Counted from the first letter of the stretch, positions 18,855 through 29,959 are shown. The stretch: DNA of 64,000 nucleotides from Acidiphilium sp. C61 (GCF_902712915.1 NZ_CACTIA010000005.1:930001-994000), one strand, 5' to 3'. The notes: a model not told the origin generated them from the letters alone. Program-made: numbers and translations.

Positions 18855-20014
18855 ACCGCCCGATCCTGCAGCCCAAGGCCGAACAGCCCGTCCGCCGCGC
18901 GCTCGGCATGCGAGCGGCGGCGCGTCAGCGCCAGCAGGAAGCCCATCTGCAAGCCCGTCGCCAGCACCGCAGAGCCGCCATAGGACAGGAACGGCAGCGT
19001 CATTCCCTTGGTCGGGATCATCGACAGCGATGACGCCATGTTGATGAACGCCTGCAGGCCGAAACTGGTCAGCAGACCGGTCGCCGCGAGGGCTGCGAAC
19101 GGATCGGTCTCGCGCAGCACCCGCACGAGGCCGCGAAGCACGATCACGGCATAGAGCGCGATGATGCCGAGGCAGAGGAACATGCCGAACTCTTCCCCGG
19201 CCACCGCGAACACGAAATCGGCGCGCGCATCCGGCAGGTAATGCTTCACCTGCCCCTCGCCGGGACCACGCCCCCAGAGGCCGCCATTGGCGAAGGCCGA
19301 AAGCGCGGTGATCGCCTGGTAGGCCTTGTCCTTCGTCGGATGCAGGAACAGCATCACCCGCTTGTGGACATGCGCGATCAGTTCGAAGGCGGCGATCCCG
19401 CCGATCCCGAAACCGGCGATCCCGAGACCGACAAAGGCGGGATTCAGCCCATCGAGGAAAAGCTGGACGAAGAAGGTCGCCAGCACGAGTGCCGTGGTCC
19501 CGACATCCGGCTGGCGCAACAGGATCAGCACGACGATGGCGTTCAGGCCGATCGCCGCGAACATGCCCGGAAATCCCGGGGTGCGGCGCCGTTCGGCGAG
19601 CAGCCAGGCCGAGGCGATGATGAGCGCCGGCTTCAGGAACTCCGACGGCTGGATGGTGAAGCCCGGCAGCGCGATCCAGCGCCGGCCACCATCGACGACG
19701 ACGCCATGGACCAGGGTGAAGCCGGTGAGCACCAGAAACACCACCCCGATCGCCAGCGCCGCGAGCTTCACGTGACGCAGGTCGAGCATCGAGACGCCGA
19801 CCATCAGCAGGCCGGAGGCGAGCAGATAGAGGATCTGACGAACCATCACGATCGTGTTGGGATCGTCGAGCGAAAGGCTGGTCGCCGGGGTCGCCGCGAA
19901 GGCGAGCACATAGCCCACGCCGACCAGCAGCAGCAGGGCCGTGAGCATGACGCGGTCGACACTCCACCACCACCGCCCGACGATCGAATCATCCGCGCGC
20001 GAAAGGACCGGCAT
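18851..20014 (-). CDS. ftsW: lipid II-dependent peptidoglycan polymerase FtsW
   Basis: 387 residues from the ATG at 20012-20014, sharing one base with the murD stop (TAATG). About ten membrane helices and SEDS-family signatures are visible: GRRWIALPGFTIQPSEFLK, HYLPDARADFVFAVAGEEFG and the C-terminal TKGMTLPFLSYGGSA. FtsW polymerises glycan strands with FtsI at the septum. Confidence 0.96.
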   Translation of the reverse strand: MPVLSRADDSIVGRWWWSVDRVMLTALLLLVGVGYVLAFAATPATSLSLDDPNTIVMVRQILYLLASGLLMVGVSMLDLRHVKLAALAIGVVFLVLTGFTLVHGVVVDGGRRWIALPGFTIQPSEFLKPALIIASAWLLAERRRTPGFPGMFAAIGLNAIVVLILLRQPDVGTTALVLATFFVQLFLDGLNPAFVGLGIAGFGIGGIAAFELIAHVHKRVMLFLHPTKDKAYQAITALSAFANGGLWGRGPGEGQVKHYLPDARADFVFAVAGEEFGMFLCLGIIALYAVIVLRGLVRVLRETDPFAALAATGLLTSFGLQAFINMASSLSMIPTKGMTLPFLSYGGSAVLATGLQMGFLLALTRRRSHAERAADGLFGLGLQDRAV

Positions 20015-21399
20015 TACATCGCCTCCTTCGCGCCAAGGCGCATGGCCAGTTCGGCAAAGCGTCGGCCCCGCGCCGCGTAGTCGGTGAACTGGTCGAAACT
20101 CGCCGCGGCCGGCGAGAGCAGCACCGTGCCGGTCCCAAGCCGCTGCGCCGCCGCGAAGGCGGCCGGAACCGCACGTTCGAGTGTATCGGCGTGTTCGAAC
20201 GATACGCCCGCGGTGCCGAGCGTCGCCGCGAAGATGGCCGCGTCGCGACCGATCAGCACCGCGTGGGCAATACGGGAAAACCACGGAGACAACGATTCGA
20301 TGCCGCCCTCCTTGCCGATTCCGCCGGCAATCCAGACCAGGCGATCATGGCAGTCGAGCGCCCTGGCGGCCGACTCGGCGTTGGTCGCCTTGCTGTCATC
20401 GATGAAGGCGACGCCTGCAACCGTGGCGACGAGACGCTGGCGATGCGGCAGGCCGGGGAAGGTCCGCATCGCCGCGCCGATGGTCTCGCGCGGCACGCCG
20501 AGGGCCAGCGCGAGGGCCGCCGCCGCCGCCGCGTTCTGCACATTATGCGTGCCGGGCAGCGCCTTTGCCGCGGAGAGATCGGCAATCACGCCGGCATGAT
20601 CGACCAGCATCCGACCGCGCGCGAAAATATCCGCAGGCTGAGTGCCGGAAATCCGCACGACTCGCGCCGCGCCCCCCTCGAATCGGTCGGCCATCGCCGC
20701 CGTCGGCGCATCGTCGATTCCGAACACGGCGACATCCCCCGCTGCCTGCCCGGCGAAAAGCCGAGACTTTGCAGCTTCATATCCAGCCATATTGCCATGG
20801 CGGTCGAGGTGATCAGGGGTCAGATTCAGCATTGCTCCAGCACAGAAGCGCATGTTTTCGATTCGCTCCAACATGTAGCTGGACATTTCGAGCACATAGA
20901 CGCCGTCATCGCCGAGCGGCCCGAGGGCGAGCGCGGCCGGCCCCAGATTGCCCCCTGCGGCAACCTCGAACCCCGAAGCGGCGAGGATATGCGCAAGCAG
21001 CGCCGTGGTGGTGGACTTGCCGTTGGTGCCGGTGATGCCGACGAATCGCGCGGCACTTCCCGAGCAGCGAACGGCCCGGAACAGCAATTCGGCATCGGTC
21101 AGGATCGGCACGCCGCGCGCAATGGCTGCCGCCGCCTCGGGATGCGGCGCCGGCAGGGCGTGCGGAATGCCGGGCGACAGCACGAGCCCGTCAAGATGCG
21201 ACGCCTCACTCGGCCGGCCGAGCGGGATGCCCTCGGCGGCGGCAGCGTCTCGCCGCGCCTCGTGATCGTCCCACGCGATGATTTCGGCCCCCATATCCCG
21301 GAGTGCGCGCGCCGCCGGAAGGCCATTGACCCCGAGCCCCATCACCGCAAAGCGCCGGCCGGCGAACACCGGCTTCCACGTTTTCACCGCTGCACTCAT
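20014..21399 (-). CDS. murD: UDP-MurNAc-L-alanine--D-glutamate ligase MurD
   Basis: 461 residues. The ATP-binding TGTNGKST is at 123-130, with an N-terminal Rossmann-like [15 protein letters not shown] for the UDP moiety and a C-terminal HRQRLV...DDSKATN region. It adds D-Glu in the cytoplasm. The start overlaps the mraY stop by 4 nt. Confidence 0.96.
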   Translation of the reverse strand: MSAAVKTWKPVFAGRRFAVMGLGVNGLPAARALRDMGAEIIAWDDHEARRDAAAAEGIPLGRPSEASHLDGLVLSPGIPHALPAPHPEAAAAIARGVPILTDAELLFRAVRCSGSAARFVGITGTNGKSTTTALLAHILAASGFEVAAGGNLGPAALALGPLGDDGVYVLEMSSYMLERIENMRFCAGAMLNLTPDHLDRHGNMAGYEAAKSRLFAGQAAGDVAVFGIDDAPTAAMADRFEGGAARVVRISGTQPADIFARGRMLVDHAGVIADLSAAKALPGTHNVQNAAAAAALALALGVPRETIGAAMRTFPGLPHRQRLVATVAGVAFIDDSKATNAESAARALDCHDRLVWIAGGIGKEGGIESLSPWFSRIAHAVLIGRDAAIFAATLGTAGVSFEHADTLERAVPAAFAAAQRLGTGTVLLSPAAASFDQFTDYAARGRRFAELAMRLGAKEAM

Positions 21400-22484
21400 C
21401 GGATTTTCAGGGTCGCAAGGCCCATCAGCGCGAGGATCATCGCGACGATCCAGAACCGGATCACAACGGTCGGCTCGGCCCAGCCCTTCTTTTCGAAATG
21501 ATGATGCAGCGGCGCCATCAGGAACACGCGCCGCCCGGTTCTTTTATACCAGAATACCTGCACGATCACCGAAACGGTCTCGACGACGAAGAGCCCGCCG
21601 GTGATCGCCAGCACGATCTCGTTCTTGGTTGCCACCGCCACCGAGCCGAGGGCGCCGCCGAGCGCGAGCGAGCCGGTATCGCCCATGAATACGGCGGCGG
21701 GCGGCGCGTTGAACCAGAGAAAGCCCATGCCCGCGCCGATCAGCGCCGAGCAGAACACGGCGAGTTCACCCGTTCCGGGTACGAAATTGATTTCGAGGTA
21801 ATGCGCAAAGATCCGGTTGCCGACCAGATAGGCGATCAGTGCGAACACGCCGGCGGCGATGATCGTCGGCACGATGGCGAGACCATCGAGCCCATCCGTC
21901 AGGTTAACCGCGTTCGACGCGCCCATCATCACGAACATCGCAACCAGCGGGAACAGCGGGCCGAAGGGAATCATCAGATTCTTGAACATCGGCACGGCGA
22001 GCGAATCGGCGATCGAGCCGGGCATCAGCCGGGTGATCCACACCGCAGCACCGAGCCCGAGCGCGGCCTGGACCACGAGCTTGATCCGCCCTGGCACACC
22101 CTTGGTGTTGCGCTTGGTGAGCTTGAGGAAGTCATCGGCAAAGCCGAGCGCGCCATAGCCGATGGTGATCATCAGCACCGCCCAGACATAGCCGTTGCGC
22201 GGATCGGCCCAGAGCAGCGTGGAGACGGTCAGCGCGATCAGGATCAGGAAGCCGCCCATGGTGGGCGTGCCCTTCTTCTCGATCAGATGACGTTCCGGCC
22301 CGTCGGCGCGGATCGGCTGCCCCTGCTTCTGAAGCGATTTGAGCCAGCGGATCAGCCCTGGCCCCAGCAGGAAACTCACGACCAGCGCGGTCAGGCACGC
22401 GCCGCCGGCGCGGAACGTGATGTAGCGGAACAGGTTCAGGACGTGAAACGCCGAGACATGCGGCAGAAGCAACGCGTAAAGCAT
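21396..22484 (-). CDS. mraY: phospho-N-acetylmuramoyl-pentapeptide transferase MraY
   Basis: 362 residues, about ten membrane helices. Family motifs: KKGTPTMGG at 70-78, the Asp pair in [11 protein letters not shown] (117-118), [10 protein letters not shown] at 194-203 and [11 protein letters not shown]; the C-terminus carries the HHHFEKKGW loop. MraY makes lipid I from UDP-MurNAc-pentapeptide and undecaprenyl phosphate. The start shares its last base with the murF stop (TGATG). Confidence 0.97.
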   Translation of the reverse strand: MLYALLLPHVSAFHVLNLFRYITFRAGGACLTALVVSFLLGPGLIRWLKSLQKQGQPIRADGPERHLIEKKGTPTMGGFLILIALTVSTLLWADPRNGYVWAVLMITIGYGALGFADDFLKLTKRNTKGVPGRIKLVVQAALGLGAAVWITRLMPGSIADSLAVPMFKNLMIPFGPLFPLVAMFVMMGASNAVNLTDGLDGLAIVPTIIAAGVFALIAYLVGNRIFAHYLEINFVPGTGELAVFCSALIGAGMGFLWFNAPPAAVFMGDTGSLALGGALGSVAVATKNEIVLAITGGLFVVETVSVIVQVFWYKRTGRRVFLMAPLHHHFEKKGWAEPTVVIRFWIVAMILALMGLATLKIR

Positions 22485-23839
22485 CAGGATTTGTCCTCGA
22501 GTGCCGCAACCACATCACGCATCCGCGACCCGTAGCTCCCCTTCACCAGAACGACATCGCCCTCGGCGAGGGCCGAGCGCACCGCCGGCGCGAGGGCAGC
22601 GGCATCCGCCGCCCAGGCGCCCCGCTGGCGCTCCGGCAGGGCATCGAACATCACGCGCATGTGCGGCCCGCAGGCGAACACGAGATCGGCGACGCCGGCC
22701 ACCGGCGCGGCAAGATCGCGATGCTCGGCATCGGCAAAGTCCCCGAGTTCGAGCATGTCGCCGAGCACGGCGATGCGCCGGCCGGGCAGAAGGGCGAGAA
22801 CCTCGAGCGCCGCGCGCACCGAGTGGCCCGAGGCGTTGTAACTTTCGTCGAGCAGCGTGGCACCGGCACCGTTGACCGTGATCCGGCGTCGCGCACCGCG
22901 ACCGGCCATGGGCGCAAAACCGTCGAGTGCCGCCGCCGCCTGCGCCGGGTCGAGCCCGAGCGCCGCAGCGGCCGCCAGCGCCGCCACCGCGTTCATCGCC
23001 ATGTGTGTCCCCGGCGCGGCAAGGCGACAACGGACTGGCCGGCGCAGGATGTTTGCCGTCAGCGCCACGCCGTCGGCATCGTTCACGGCCTCGGTCAGCC
23101 TTGCCTCCGCGAGGTCGTCCGTACCGAAGCTGACCACGCTCACGCCATCCCCCGCCCGGCGCGCAAGGCGCGAGAGGAACGGCCCGCGCGGCAGCACCGC
23201 CGCCCCGCCCGGCATCACGCCACGCAGGAGCTCGGCCTTTTCATCGGCAATCGCCTCGATGGAGCCCATCAGCCCCAGATGCGCCGAGCCGATCGCGGTG
23301 ATGACACCGACATGTGGCCGCGCGATGGCAGAGAGCGGCGCGATCTCGCCCGGATGGTTCATGCCGATTTCCACCACCGCGAAATCGGCTTCGGCCGGCA
23401 GACGCGCCAGGGTCAGTGGCACGCCGATATGGTTGTTGAACGACGCCTCCGCCGCATGGGTGGAGCCGAACGCGGCAAGGATCCGGCGCAGCATCTCCTT
23501 GGTGGTGGACTTGCCGACCGACCCGGTAACCGCAACCACCCGCGCCCGGCTGCGTGACCGGCCAACCGCGCCGAGCGCGGTGAGCGCGGCCTGCACATCC
23601 TCGACAAGCAGTGCCGGCCCGGTACCGACATCCCGCGAGACGAGCACGCATGATGCGCCCCTCGCCTCGGCATCCGGCACGAAATCATGCCCGTCGCGGA
23701 CATCCGCCAGGGCGACGAACAACGCGCCCGGCGCGATCGTCCGGCTGTCGATCGAGACGCCGGTGGCATCGGCCTCGCCGCGCAGCCACGTGCCGTTGGT
23801 CGCTGCGGCGAGGTCGCGCGCGGTCCACAAAGCGCTCAT
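22484..23839 (-). CDS. murF: UDP-MurNAc-tripeptide--D-Ala-D-Ala ligase MurF
   Basis: 451 residues from the ATG at 23837-23839, overlapping the murE stop by 4 nt. The P-loop [10 protein letters not shown] is at 105-114 and the [12 protein letters not shown] motif follows. It joins D-Ala-D-Ala to the tripeptide. The frame continues upstream within murE, but the [14 protein letters not shown] start is the family N-terminus. Confidence 0.95.
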   Translation of the reverse strand: MSALWTARDLAAATNGTWLRGEADATGVSIDSRTIAPGALFVALADVRDGHDFVPDAEARGASCVLVSRDVGTGPALLVEDVQAALTALGAVGRSRSRARVVAVTGSVGKSTTKEMLRRILAAFGSTHAAEASFNNHIGVPLTLARLPAEADFAVVEIGMNHPGEIAPLSAIARPHVGVITAIGSAHLGLMGSIEAIADEKAELLRGVMPGGAAVLPRGPFLSRLARRAGDGVSVVSFGTDDLAEARLTEAVNDADGVALTANILRRPVRCRLAAPGTHMAMNAVAALAAAAALGLDPAQAAAALDGFAPMAGRGARRRITVNGAGATLLDESYNASGHSVRAALEVLALLPGRRIAVLGDMLELGDFADAEHRDLAAPVAGVADLVFACGPHMRVMFDALPERQRGAWAADAAALAPAVRSALAEGDVVLVKGSYGSRMRDVVAALEDKS

Positions 23840-25281
23840 GCCGCGAGATCCCGGATCACCGCGGCATCGTCGAAAGGCAGCACCACATCGCCGACGATCT
23901 GCCCGCTCTCGTGGCCCTTGCCGGCAACAGCGAGCACGTCTCCCGTCCGCAATTCGCCGAGCCCCGCGGCGATCGCGGCGCGCCGGTCGCCGATCTCGCG
24001 CGCATCGGGGCACGCGGCCAGAATTTCCGCGCGGATCGAGGCGGGGGCCTCGCTCCGCGGATTGTCGTCGGTGATGATGGCAATATCGGCGAGCCGGGCG
24101 GCCACTTCGCCCATCAGCCGCCGCTTGCCGCGATCGCGATCGCCGCCGGCACCGAACACCAGCACGAGCCGCCCCGCCGCGTGCGGGCGCAGCGCGACGA
24201 GCAGCCGCTCCAGCGCATCCGGCGTATGGGCATAATCGACATAGGCGGCTGCGCCATTCGCCAGCACTGCGGCGCGCTCCAGCCGCCCGCGCACTGGCTT
24301 GAGGCCCGGCAGCAGGCCGAGTGGATCGGACACGCCGGCGGCACGCGCCAATGCTGCGGCAAGCAGGGCGTTATCCGCCTGGAACCGGCCCGGAAGCGGC
24401 AATTCGATCTCGCGCAGCACGCCGCCTTGCGCCACCGACAGCACCTGGCCGGACGGCGTCGCGGCGATGCCGCGCAGATCGAACAGATCCCCGCCCGCAC
24501 CCACCGTCGCGAAATCGAGCCGCCGCGCCTGCGCGATCTCGCGCAGGGCCGCAAGCGTTGCGGGTTCGAGATCCGCCATCGCTACCGCCGGCGCGCCGGG
24601 GGGCAGCAGATCCTTGAACAGCAACAGCTTGGCCTCGCGATACGACGCCATGTCGCCATGATAATCGAGATGGTCGCGGGTCAGGTTGCTGAACCCGCCG
24701 GCGGCAAGGCGCAGCCCGTGCAGGCGGAACTGGTCGAGCCCGTGCGAGGAGGCTTCGAGCGCTACGGTGCCGATTCCGGCCGCCTGCAGCGCGGCAAGGG
24801 TTCCGGCCAGCGTGACCGGATCGGGCGTCGTCAGGCTCGCCCCCGGCGCGAAGCCCGGGGCGATCAGCCCGAGCGTGCCGAGCGAGGCGGCTTTCCTGCC
24901 ACTGGCGGCGATCATCTGGCGGGTGAAATCGACCGTCGAGGTTTTCCCGTTGGTCCCCGTCACGCCGAGAATGGTCTCCGGCAACGGCCCGGCGAGCGTC
25001 GCCGCGATCTCGGCGAGGCGGCGCCGCGGTTCGGCATCCTCGATCAGCGGGCGCGGCGGCACGCCCGGCGGCCAGCGCGTGCCCGTCGGGGCCAGCACCG
25101 CGGCGGCACCGCGGGCCACGGCCTCGGCGATGAAGTCGCGCCCATCGGATCGCGCGCCCGGCAGGGCCGCGAAGATCATGCCCTCGCGGACGGCACGGCT
25201 GTCGGCGGTGATTCCGGAAAACGCCGCCTCCGACGGCAAGGTCCAGCACGGCGCGGTGCCGTAACGTGAAAGACCGTCCAT
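23836..25281 (-). CDS. murE: UDP-MurNAc-dipeptide--meso-DAP ligase MurE
   Basis: 481 residues from the ATG at 25279-25281, preceded by a GGGGGG ribosome binding site 8 nt upstream; a GTG at 25299 is an alternative that overlaps ftsI. TGTNGKTST is at 108-116. The C-terminal DDNPRSE contains the DNPR motif that selects meso-diaminopimelate, so the organism has DAP-type peptidoglycan. Confidence 0.95.
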   Translation of the reverse strand: MDGLSRYGTAPCWTLPSEAAFSGITADSRAVREGMIFAALPGARSDGRDFIAEAVARGAAAVLAPTGTRWPPGVPPRPLIEDAEPRRRLAEIAATLAGPLPETILGVTGTNGKTSTVDFTRQMIAASGRKAASLGTLGLIAPGFAPGASLTTPDPVTLAGTLAALQAAGIGTVALEASSHGLDQFRLHGLRLAAGGFSNLTRDHLDYHGDMASYREAKLLLFKDLLPPGAPAVAMADLEPATLAALREIAQARRLDFATVGAGGDLFDLRGIAATPSGQVLSVAQGGVLREIELPLPGRFQADNALLAAALARAAGVSDPLGLLPGLKPVRGRLERAAVLANGAAAYVDYAHTPDALERLLVALRPHAAGRLVLVFGAGGDRDRGKRRLMGEVAARLADIAIITDDNPRSEAPASIRAEILAACPDAREIGDRRAAIAAGLGELRTGDVLAVAGKGHESGQIVGDVVLPFDDAAVIRDLAA

Positions 25282-25285
25282 CAGT

Positions 25286-27379
25286 TCAGCCCCCCGCACG
25301 TGTCACCGGCAGGGCGATATTCATGATCCTGTTCCCGGGCGTGCGGGCGCCGGGCGCGGGCGCCGCCGGGGGCAGGCTCACCGTCTGCGCCGCCGGTGCC
25401 GCCAGGGGTTGCCACATCTCGGTCCGCGCGAGGGCCCGGTCATGCGCTGCGACATCGGTGTTCGCCGGCGGGGTCTGGTGCGCGAGGGAATAGGCGTATT
25501 TGCTTGCACCCGGCGGGAACAGATGCCCCGGCCCCAGCGCGAGCCGACCCGGCGGTGCCATGGGATCGAGCGGAATGGACAGGGAAGCCTGCGCCTCGGC
25601 AAGCGCCTGGCCTGACAGCGGCATGATGCCGAGCATCGGCCCGATCCGCGAAATGATCTGGGCGACGGCGGGCGCGGCGACATAACCGCCGGTGGTGAAC
25701 CCATGGCAGAACGGCAGCATCTGCTTCGTCGCATGCGGCTGCAGCACGACAACGTAGACCACATAGCGAGGGTCGTTCATCGGGAACGCCGCCATGAACG
25801 AGGCGTTGTTGAGATGGCGCAGATAGCGCCCGTTCGGGCCGACGACCTGCGCCGTGCCGGTCTTGCCGCCGACGAGATAGCCCGGCACCCTTGCATAGAT
25901 GCCGGTGCCATCAGGTGCTGTGACGACGTTGCGCATCATCTTGCGCATGATGAGCGAGGTCCGCGGGGTCATCACCCGCACACCTGCCGGCGGGGTTCGC
26001 TGATCGAGCAGCGTCGGCGGATACCAGACCCCGCCATTGACGACCGGCACGACCGCCGAAATCAGTTGCAGCGGCGACATCGCGATGCCGTTGCCGAAGC
26101 TCACCGTCATGGTCGTCAGCAGCTTCCATCTCGACTTCGGGTGATACATCGGCGGGGTGGCTTCCGGCAGATGGATCGGCGGGCGACGGAAGAAGCCGAG
26201 CTTGCGCAGCCAGGCGCGCTGGATTTCCGGCCCAAGGATGGTCGCGATCCGCGAGGCGCCGATATTGGACGACACGGCGAGGATATGCGGCACCGCCATC
26301 CAGATATGCGCTGGCTCGAAATCGGTCACGGTAAACCGGCCGACATGCAGCGGATGGGTCGTGTTGAACCGATCCCAGGGCTCGATCATCCCGGAATTGA
26401 TCGCCATCGCCAGCGTCTGCAGCTTGAACACGCTGCCCGGCTCGTAATCGCCGGAAACGCAGCGGTTAAACCGTGCATCGGCGGGCGCCGTGCCGAGATC
26501 GTCGGCCTTGTAGTCCGGCACGCTGGCCATCGCCAGAACCCGGCCGGTCCGCACCGACATCACGATGCCGCAGGCGCCCTTGGCATCGTAATCCGACATC
26601 GCTTCCCAGATCGCCTGACGCACGATCCCCTCGGCGCCAAGATCGATCGACAGGCGAAGCGGCTTGCCCGGGTCAGCGGTCAAACGCTTGTTGAACCAGT
26701 CCTCGATGCCCGCAATCCCGCGCTGGTCCGGCGTCACGCCGCCCAGGATGTGCGCCGCGAGATTTCCCTGCGGATAGTGCCGGCGCTCGGTGTTCTCGAA
26801 ATATACGCCCGGAATCCCGAGCCGGTTGACCGCCAGTTCCTGCGAAGCCGTCAGCTTGCGGTCGAGATACACGAAATCATGCGCGCGGTCGGCAAGCCGT
26901 GCTTCGAGGAATCCCGGATCGAGCCCCGGAATCACGGCAGCGATCTCGCGCGCCGCGACGCCCGGGTCCTGGACCTGCTTGGGGTTGGCATAGAGGGCCG
27001 CGGCCGGCAGCGAAACGGCAAGGATATCGCCGTTGCGATCGGTGATCTCGGCGCGCGCGGGCGGCGGCAGGGCGATGGTGGTCGATGGCGTCTGCGCCGC
27101 GATCGCCGCCTTGTCCGGCGGCACCGGATGGACGACCGTGACAAAGACGACCCGCGCGGCGAGGAGCAGATAGATCAGGACGAACCCGCCGAACCCGGCC
27201 GCAAGCCGCCGGTGCAGCGTGCCGATCGCGGCGCGGCGCACGAGATCGGGAGACGTGACGCGCACATGCTCCATGCGCGGAATCGCGCCGCGCTCGGGCG
27301 CGCCGGCGCGGCGGGCGGCATCGCGGCTGCTTCCGGGAACGCGGGGCGAGAGGCTGTCGCGGGGCGGCGGCGAGGTCAT
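25286..27379 (-). CDS. ftsI: septal transpeptidase FtsI (PBP3)
   Basis: 697 residues from the ATG at 27377-27379, overlapping the ftsL stop by 4 nt. A basic cytoplasmic tail precedes one membrane helix (about 60-82), then a PBP dimer domain and the transpeptidase domain with SVFK (S-x-x-K, near residue 316), SSN in AVSSNIG, and KTGTAQ (near residue 505). The extra C-terminal ~90 residues are Ala/Pro-rich. FtsI cross-links septal peptidoglycan with FtsW. The frame is open for 200 more codons upstream, but that is shadow over ftsL. Confidence 0.95.
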   Translation of the reverse strand: MTSPPPRDSLSPRVPGSSRDAARRAGAPERGAIPRMEHVRVTSPDLVRRAAIGTLHRRLAAGFGGFVLIYLLLAARVVFVTVVHPVPPDKAAIAAQTPSTTIALPPPARAEITDRNGDILAVSLPAAALYANPKQVQDPGVAAREIAAVIPGLDPGFLEARLADRAHDFVYLDRKLTASQELAVNRLGIPGVYFENTERRHYPQGNLAAHILGGVTPDQRGIAGIEDWFNKRLTADPGKPLRLSIDLGAEGIVRQAIWEAMSDYDAKGACGIVMSVRTGRVLAMASVPDYKADDLGTAPADARFNRCVSGDYEPGSVFKLQTLAMAINSGMIEPWDRFNTTHPLHVGRFTVTDFEPAHIWMAVPHILAVSSNIGASRIATILGPEIQRAWLRKLGFFRRPPIHLPEATPPMYHPKSRWKLLTTMTVSFGNGIAMSPLQLISAVVPVVNGGVWYPPTLLDQRTPPAGVRVMTPRTSLIMRKMMRNVVTAPDGTGIYARVPGYLVGGKTGTAQVVGPNGRYLRHLNNASFMAAFPMNDPRYVVYVVVLQPHATKQMLPFCHGFTTGGYVAAPAVAQIISRIGPMLGIMPLSGQALAEAQASLSIPLDPMAPPGRLALGPGHLFPPGASKYAYSLAHQTPPANTDVAAHDRALARTEMWQPLAAPAAQTVSLPPAAPAPGARTPGNRIMNIALPVTRAGG

Positions 27380-28260
27380 GGCACGCCTCCGTCTGCCGGG
27401 CGCGGCGGTGGCAGGCTCGCAGCATAAGCACCGAAGACCGACGCCGCATGGGTCACCGGGGCAGCGGTGCGTACGGATCGCGCCGGAGACCGCGACGGCG
27501 TGGCCGGCAAGGGATCGCTCGCCCTGATCGGCCTGATCGCCGCCGCCACTGAATGGCCAGCCGGGCGGGGCGCGAGCACCGAGGCTCCGAGCATCTGAGG
27601 CCGGCGCGCTTGCGCGATGACAGATGACGGGGTGGCGTTGTGCTGCCGGGGGGCCGGTCGATGTGCGGCAACGACAACGGTGTGATGCGCCGGCGCATGG
27701 ACCGCAGCGGCGGGCCGTGCGACCGGGTGTGGCGCGGCAATATGCGGCTTTGCCATCGCCAGCACGGTACGGGTCGGTGCGGACGCGCGCTTCGCAACAG
27801 GCGGCACCCGCGCCGGCGGCGGCGGCGGAATCGTGGCGAGGGCAACGTTTACCGGCGCCGCCACGGAGGCAACGGGTGCGGACGGAGACATGGTCTGGTT
27901 CTGGAACTGGGGCCCGCCGGTAACATCGCCGGGCAAAGGCGGCGGCAGCGGCAGATGCGGCGCCTCGGCGCCCGGCGGCGGCAGGGCATCGGCCAGTTGT
28001 TGCCACGACACCAGCTGGTCCGGCTTCATCGGCTTGAGTTGCGGCATGAACATCGCGCTAAGCCGCGTCAGCCGGTTCGGATCGGTCTCGAGGGCCCATT
28101 CGGCGCGCAGCACGCGGATGCGCTGTTCGGAACTGCGGATCTGCGCGGTGACGCCGCCGATCTGGTGATCGAGCGTGCCGGCGCGATGTTTCACGACGAA
28201 CAACCAGGCACCGGAGCCCAGCATCAGCAGCCCGGTCACGAGGGTGACGGGGCGGATCAT
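27376..28260 (-). CDS. ftsL: FtsL-like divisome protein with Pro/Ala-rich tail
   Basis: 294 residues, far longer than the ~100-120 of ordinary FtsL. Position between rsmH and ftsI, a single N-terminal membrane helix (about 5-23) and a following heptad-like coiled coil ([24 protein letters not shown] region, residues about 31-55) identify it. Beyond residue ~90 it is low-complexity Ala/Pro/His-rich. FtsL joins FtsB and FtsQ in the periplasm to activate FtsWI. The start overlaps the rsmH stop by 4 nt. Assigned by context and topology more than by residue conservation. Confidence 0.8.
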   Translation of the reverse strand: MIRPVTLVTGLLMLGSGAWLFVVKHRAGTLDHQIGGVTAQIRSSEQRIRVLRAEWALETDPNRLTRLSAMFMPQLKPMKPDQLVSWQQLADALPPPGAEAPHLPLPPPLPGDVTGGPQFQNQTMSPSAPVASVAAPVNVALATIPPPPPARVPPVAKRASAPTRTVLAMAKPHIAAPHPVARPAAAVHAPAHHTVVVAAHRPAPRQHNATPSSVIAQARRPQMLGASVLAPRPAGHSVAAAIRPIRASDPLPATPSRSPARSVRTAAPVTHAASVFGAYAASLPPPRPADGGVP

Positions 28261-29198
28261 GCCGCAAGCCTTTCGATGCCGCGCAGCCGCGCCGACCGGG
28301 CGCGCGGGTTGGCGGCAGCCTCTGCCTTACCCGGCGTGACCACGCCACGGGTCAGGGCGCTGAACCGTGGCGCTGAAGCTGGCCGCGCGAGGCCGGAGGG
28401 ATCGTGCCGGGAGGGCGCGGCGACATGGCCGGTCGCCGCATTCATGAAGCGCTTGACGATGCGATCCTCCAGCGAATGGAACGAGACTGCGACGAGCCGC
28501 CCGCCGGGCGCCAGCAACGACGAGGCCGCCTCAAGCCCGCGCTCGATCTCGGCGAGTTCCTGGTTCACCTCGATCCTGAGCGCCTGGAAGCTGCGCGTCG
28601 CCGGATCGATCCCGGAGCGGTCGGGCCGGACCACCGTGCGGATCACCGCGGCGAGATCGGCCGTGGTCTCGAAGGGCTGCAAGGCGCGGCGCCGGACGAT
28701 GGCGGCGGCGATCCGTCGCGAGGCGCGCTCCTCGCCGAAGTGAAAGAGGATGTCGGCCAGTTCGACCTCGGCACAGTTGTTGACGATATCGGCCGCGGTT
28801 GGCCCGGCGGCGCCCATGCGCATGTCGAGCGGCCCATCGGCGCGGAAGGAAAAGCCGCGCGCCGGATCGTCGATCTGGTAGGACGACACCCCGAAATCGA
28901 ACACCGCGCCGTCGAGCGCCAGCACCCCGCGGTCGCGCAGCAGATCGAGCAGGTCGCCGAACCGGCCCTCGACCAGATGCAGCCGATCGGGATAGCGGGC
29001 GGCGAGCGCCGCACCGCGCGCGATCGCAGCCGGATCGCGGTCGATCGCCCAGACCGTGCAGGACGCCGCCTCCAGCATGGACGCGCTGTAGCCGCCGCCG
29101 CCGAACGTTGCGTCGAGATAGACCCCGCCGTCACGCGGCGCCAGCATCGAAACCGCCTCCTCGCGCAGCACGGGCACATGGGAAAACCCGCCGCTCAT
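28257..29198 (-). CDS. rsmH: 16S rRNA m4C1402 methyltransferase RsmH (MraW)
   Basis: 313 residues. The N-terminal [10 protein letters not shown] and the SAM-binding [14 protein letters not shown] are diagnostic; [19 protein letters not shown] and the C-terminal [13 protein letters not shown] also match. The enzyme N4-methylates C1402 of 16S rRNA. It is the second gene of the dcw cluster and overlaps mraZ by 4 nt. Confidence 0.97.
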   Translation of the reverse strand: MSGGFSHVPVLREEAVSMLAPRDGGVYLDATFGGGGYSASMLEAASCTVWAIDRDPAAIARGAALAARYPDRLHLVEGRFGDLLDLLRDRGVLALDGAVFDFGVSSYQIDDPARGFSFRADGPLDMRMGAAGPTAADIVNNCAEVELADILFHFGEERASRRIAAAIVRRRALQPFETTADLAAVIRTVVRPDRSGIDPATRSFQALRIEVNQELAEIERGLEAASSLLAPGGRLVAVSFHSLEDRIVKRFMNAATGHVAAPSRHDPSGLARPASAPRFSALTRGVVTPGKAEAAANPRARSARLRGIERLAA

Positions 29199-29653
29199 GA
29201 TGGCGCACCCGCCGGCAGGGTGAGCCCGCCGATCCGCGCGCGCTCCCGCGCCTCGGCCCGGCGGCGATCGGCCGCTTCCGGCTCCCAGATCTGGAATGTC
29301 CGACCGAGCCCCATGAACACCACGCTATCGCGTAGCCCCGCATGCTCCACGAGCGGCTCCGGCAGCAGAACCCGCCCCTCCTTGTCGGCTTCGAGCGGCC
29401 AGGCATCGGCGTAAAGCGCGGCCGCCATGTCATCATGCGTATCGCTGAACAGATCGAGACCCTGCAAACGCGTCGCCAGCGCCTCGAACACCGGCGTCGG
29501 CCAGGCCTCGATGCAGCGATGCTTGTGAGATGGCCGCAGGATTAAGCCGCTCGAATCGCCATCCCGACGCAGGGCGGCACGAAACGATGCCGGGACCGAT
29601 ACCCGGCCCTTGGCGTCCAGCCTATTCGTGTGCGTGCCGAGAAACTGGCTCAT
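29195..29653 (-). CDS. mraZ: transcriptional regulator MraZ
   Basis: 152 residues with two SpoVT/AbrB-like halves: an N-terminal [16 protein letters not shown] and a second [14 protein letters not shown]. MraZ forms a ring that represses the dcw promoter in species where it has been studied. It is the first gene of the cluster; its own putative operator is at 29743-29786. Confidence 0.96.
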   Translation of the reverse strand: MSQFLGTHTNRLDAKGRVSVPASFRAALRRDGDSSGLILRPSHKHRCIEAWPTPVFEALATRLQGLDLFSDTHDDMAAALYADAWPLEADKEGRVLLPEPLVEHAGLRDSVVFMGLGRTFQIWEPEAADRRRAEARERARIGGLTLPAGAPS

Positions 29654-29742
29654 CGGCGCTGTCGCGGCCCTTTCGTCTCGCCGTTGCTATGCCTCGCTGC
29701 AAACATTCCGACATCAGGACGGTACGTCAGCCGGATTCGCTA

Positions 29743-29786
29743 TGGGTTGTCATGGGATATCATGGGCAGTTATGGGCGTCAAAGGG
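29743..29786 (-). promoter_or_regulatory. dcw promoter with 10-bp-periodic TGGG repeats (candidate MraZ operator)
   Basis: On the plus strand TGGG starts at 29743, 29753, 29763 and 29773, with a weaker AGGG at 29783: exactly one turn apart. MraZ is known to bind TGGGN direct repeats spaced by 5 nt in front of mraZ. On the minus (coding) strand TTGACG (29777-29782) and TATCCC (29754-29759), 17 nt apart, could be -35/-10 elements inside the same array. The rest of 29654-29959 (306 nt without genes) is relatively AT-rich with no other clear signal. Orientation relative to the gene was not checked against a known operator. Confidence 0.7.
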
Positions 29787-29959
29787 ATTTCTCCCCGCGC
29801 TCGTAAAATTTCCACTTAAAAAGCGCAACAAATCGGAATCGACGGTGAAGCGACGGGCTTCGCCACCGATGATTTCGGCGCGTTTATGTTTTGTTCTTGA
29901 TTTACTCCGACGGCCCCTGGTTTGATTAACTCGCCGTTAATAAACGTCGGATCGCAGCC

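Noticed and set aside
18855..19973. Very long upstream extension of the murG frame over ftsW
   Set aside because: The extension is out-of-frame translation of ftsW; MurG has its conserved N-terminus at 18854 with an ATGA junction.
27380..28006. Upstream extension of the ftsI frame over ftsL
   Set aside because: Pro/Arg-rich nonsense reading of ftsL; the ATG at 27379 overlaps the ftsL stop as at other junctions.
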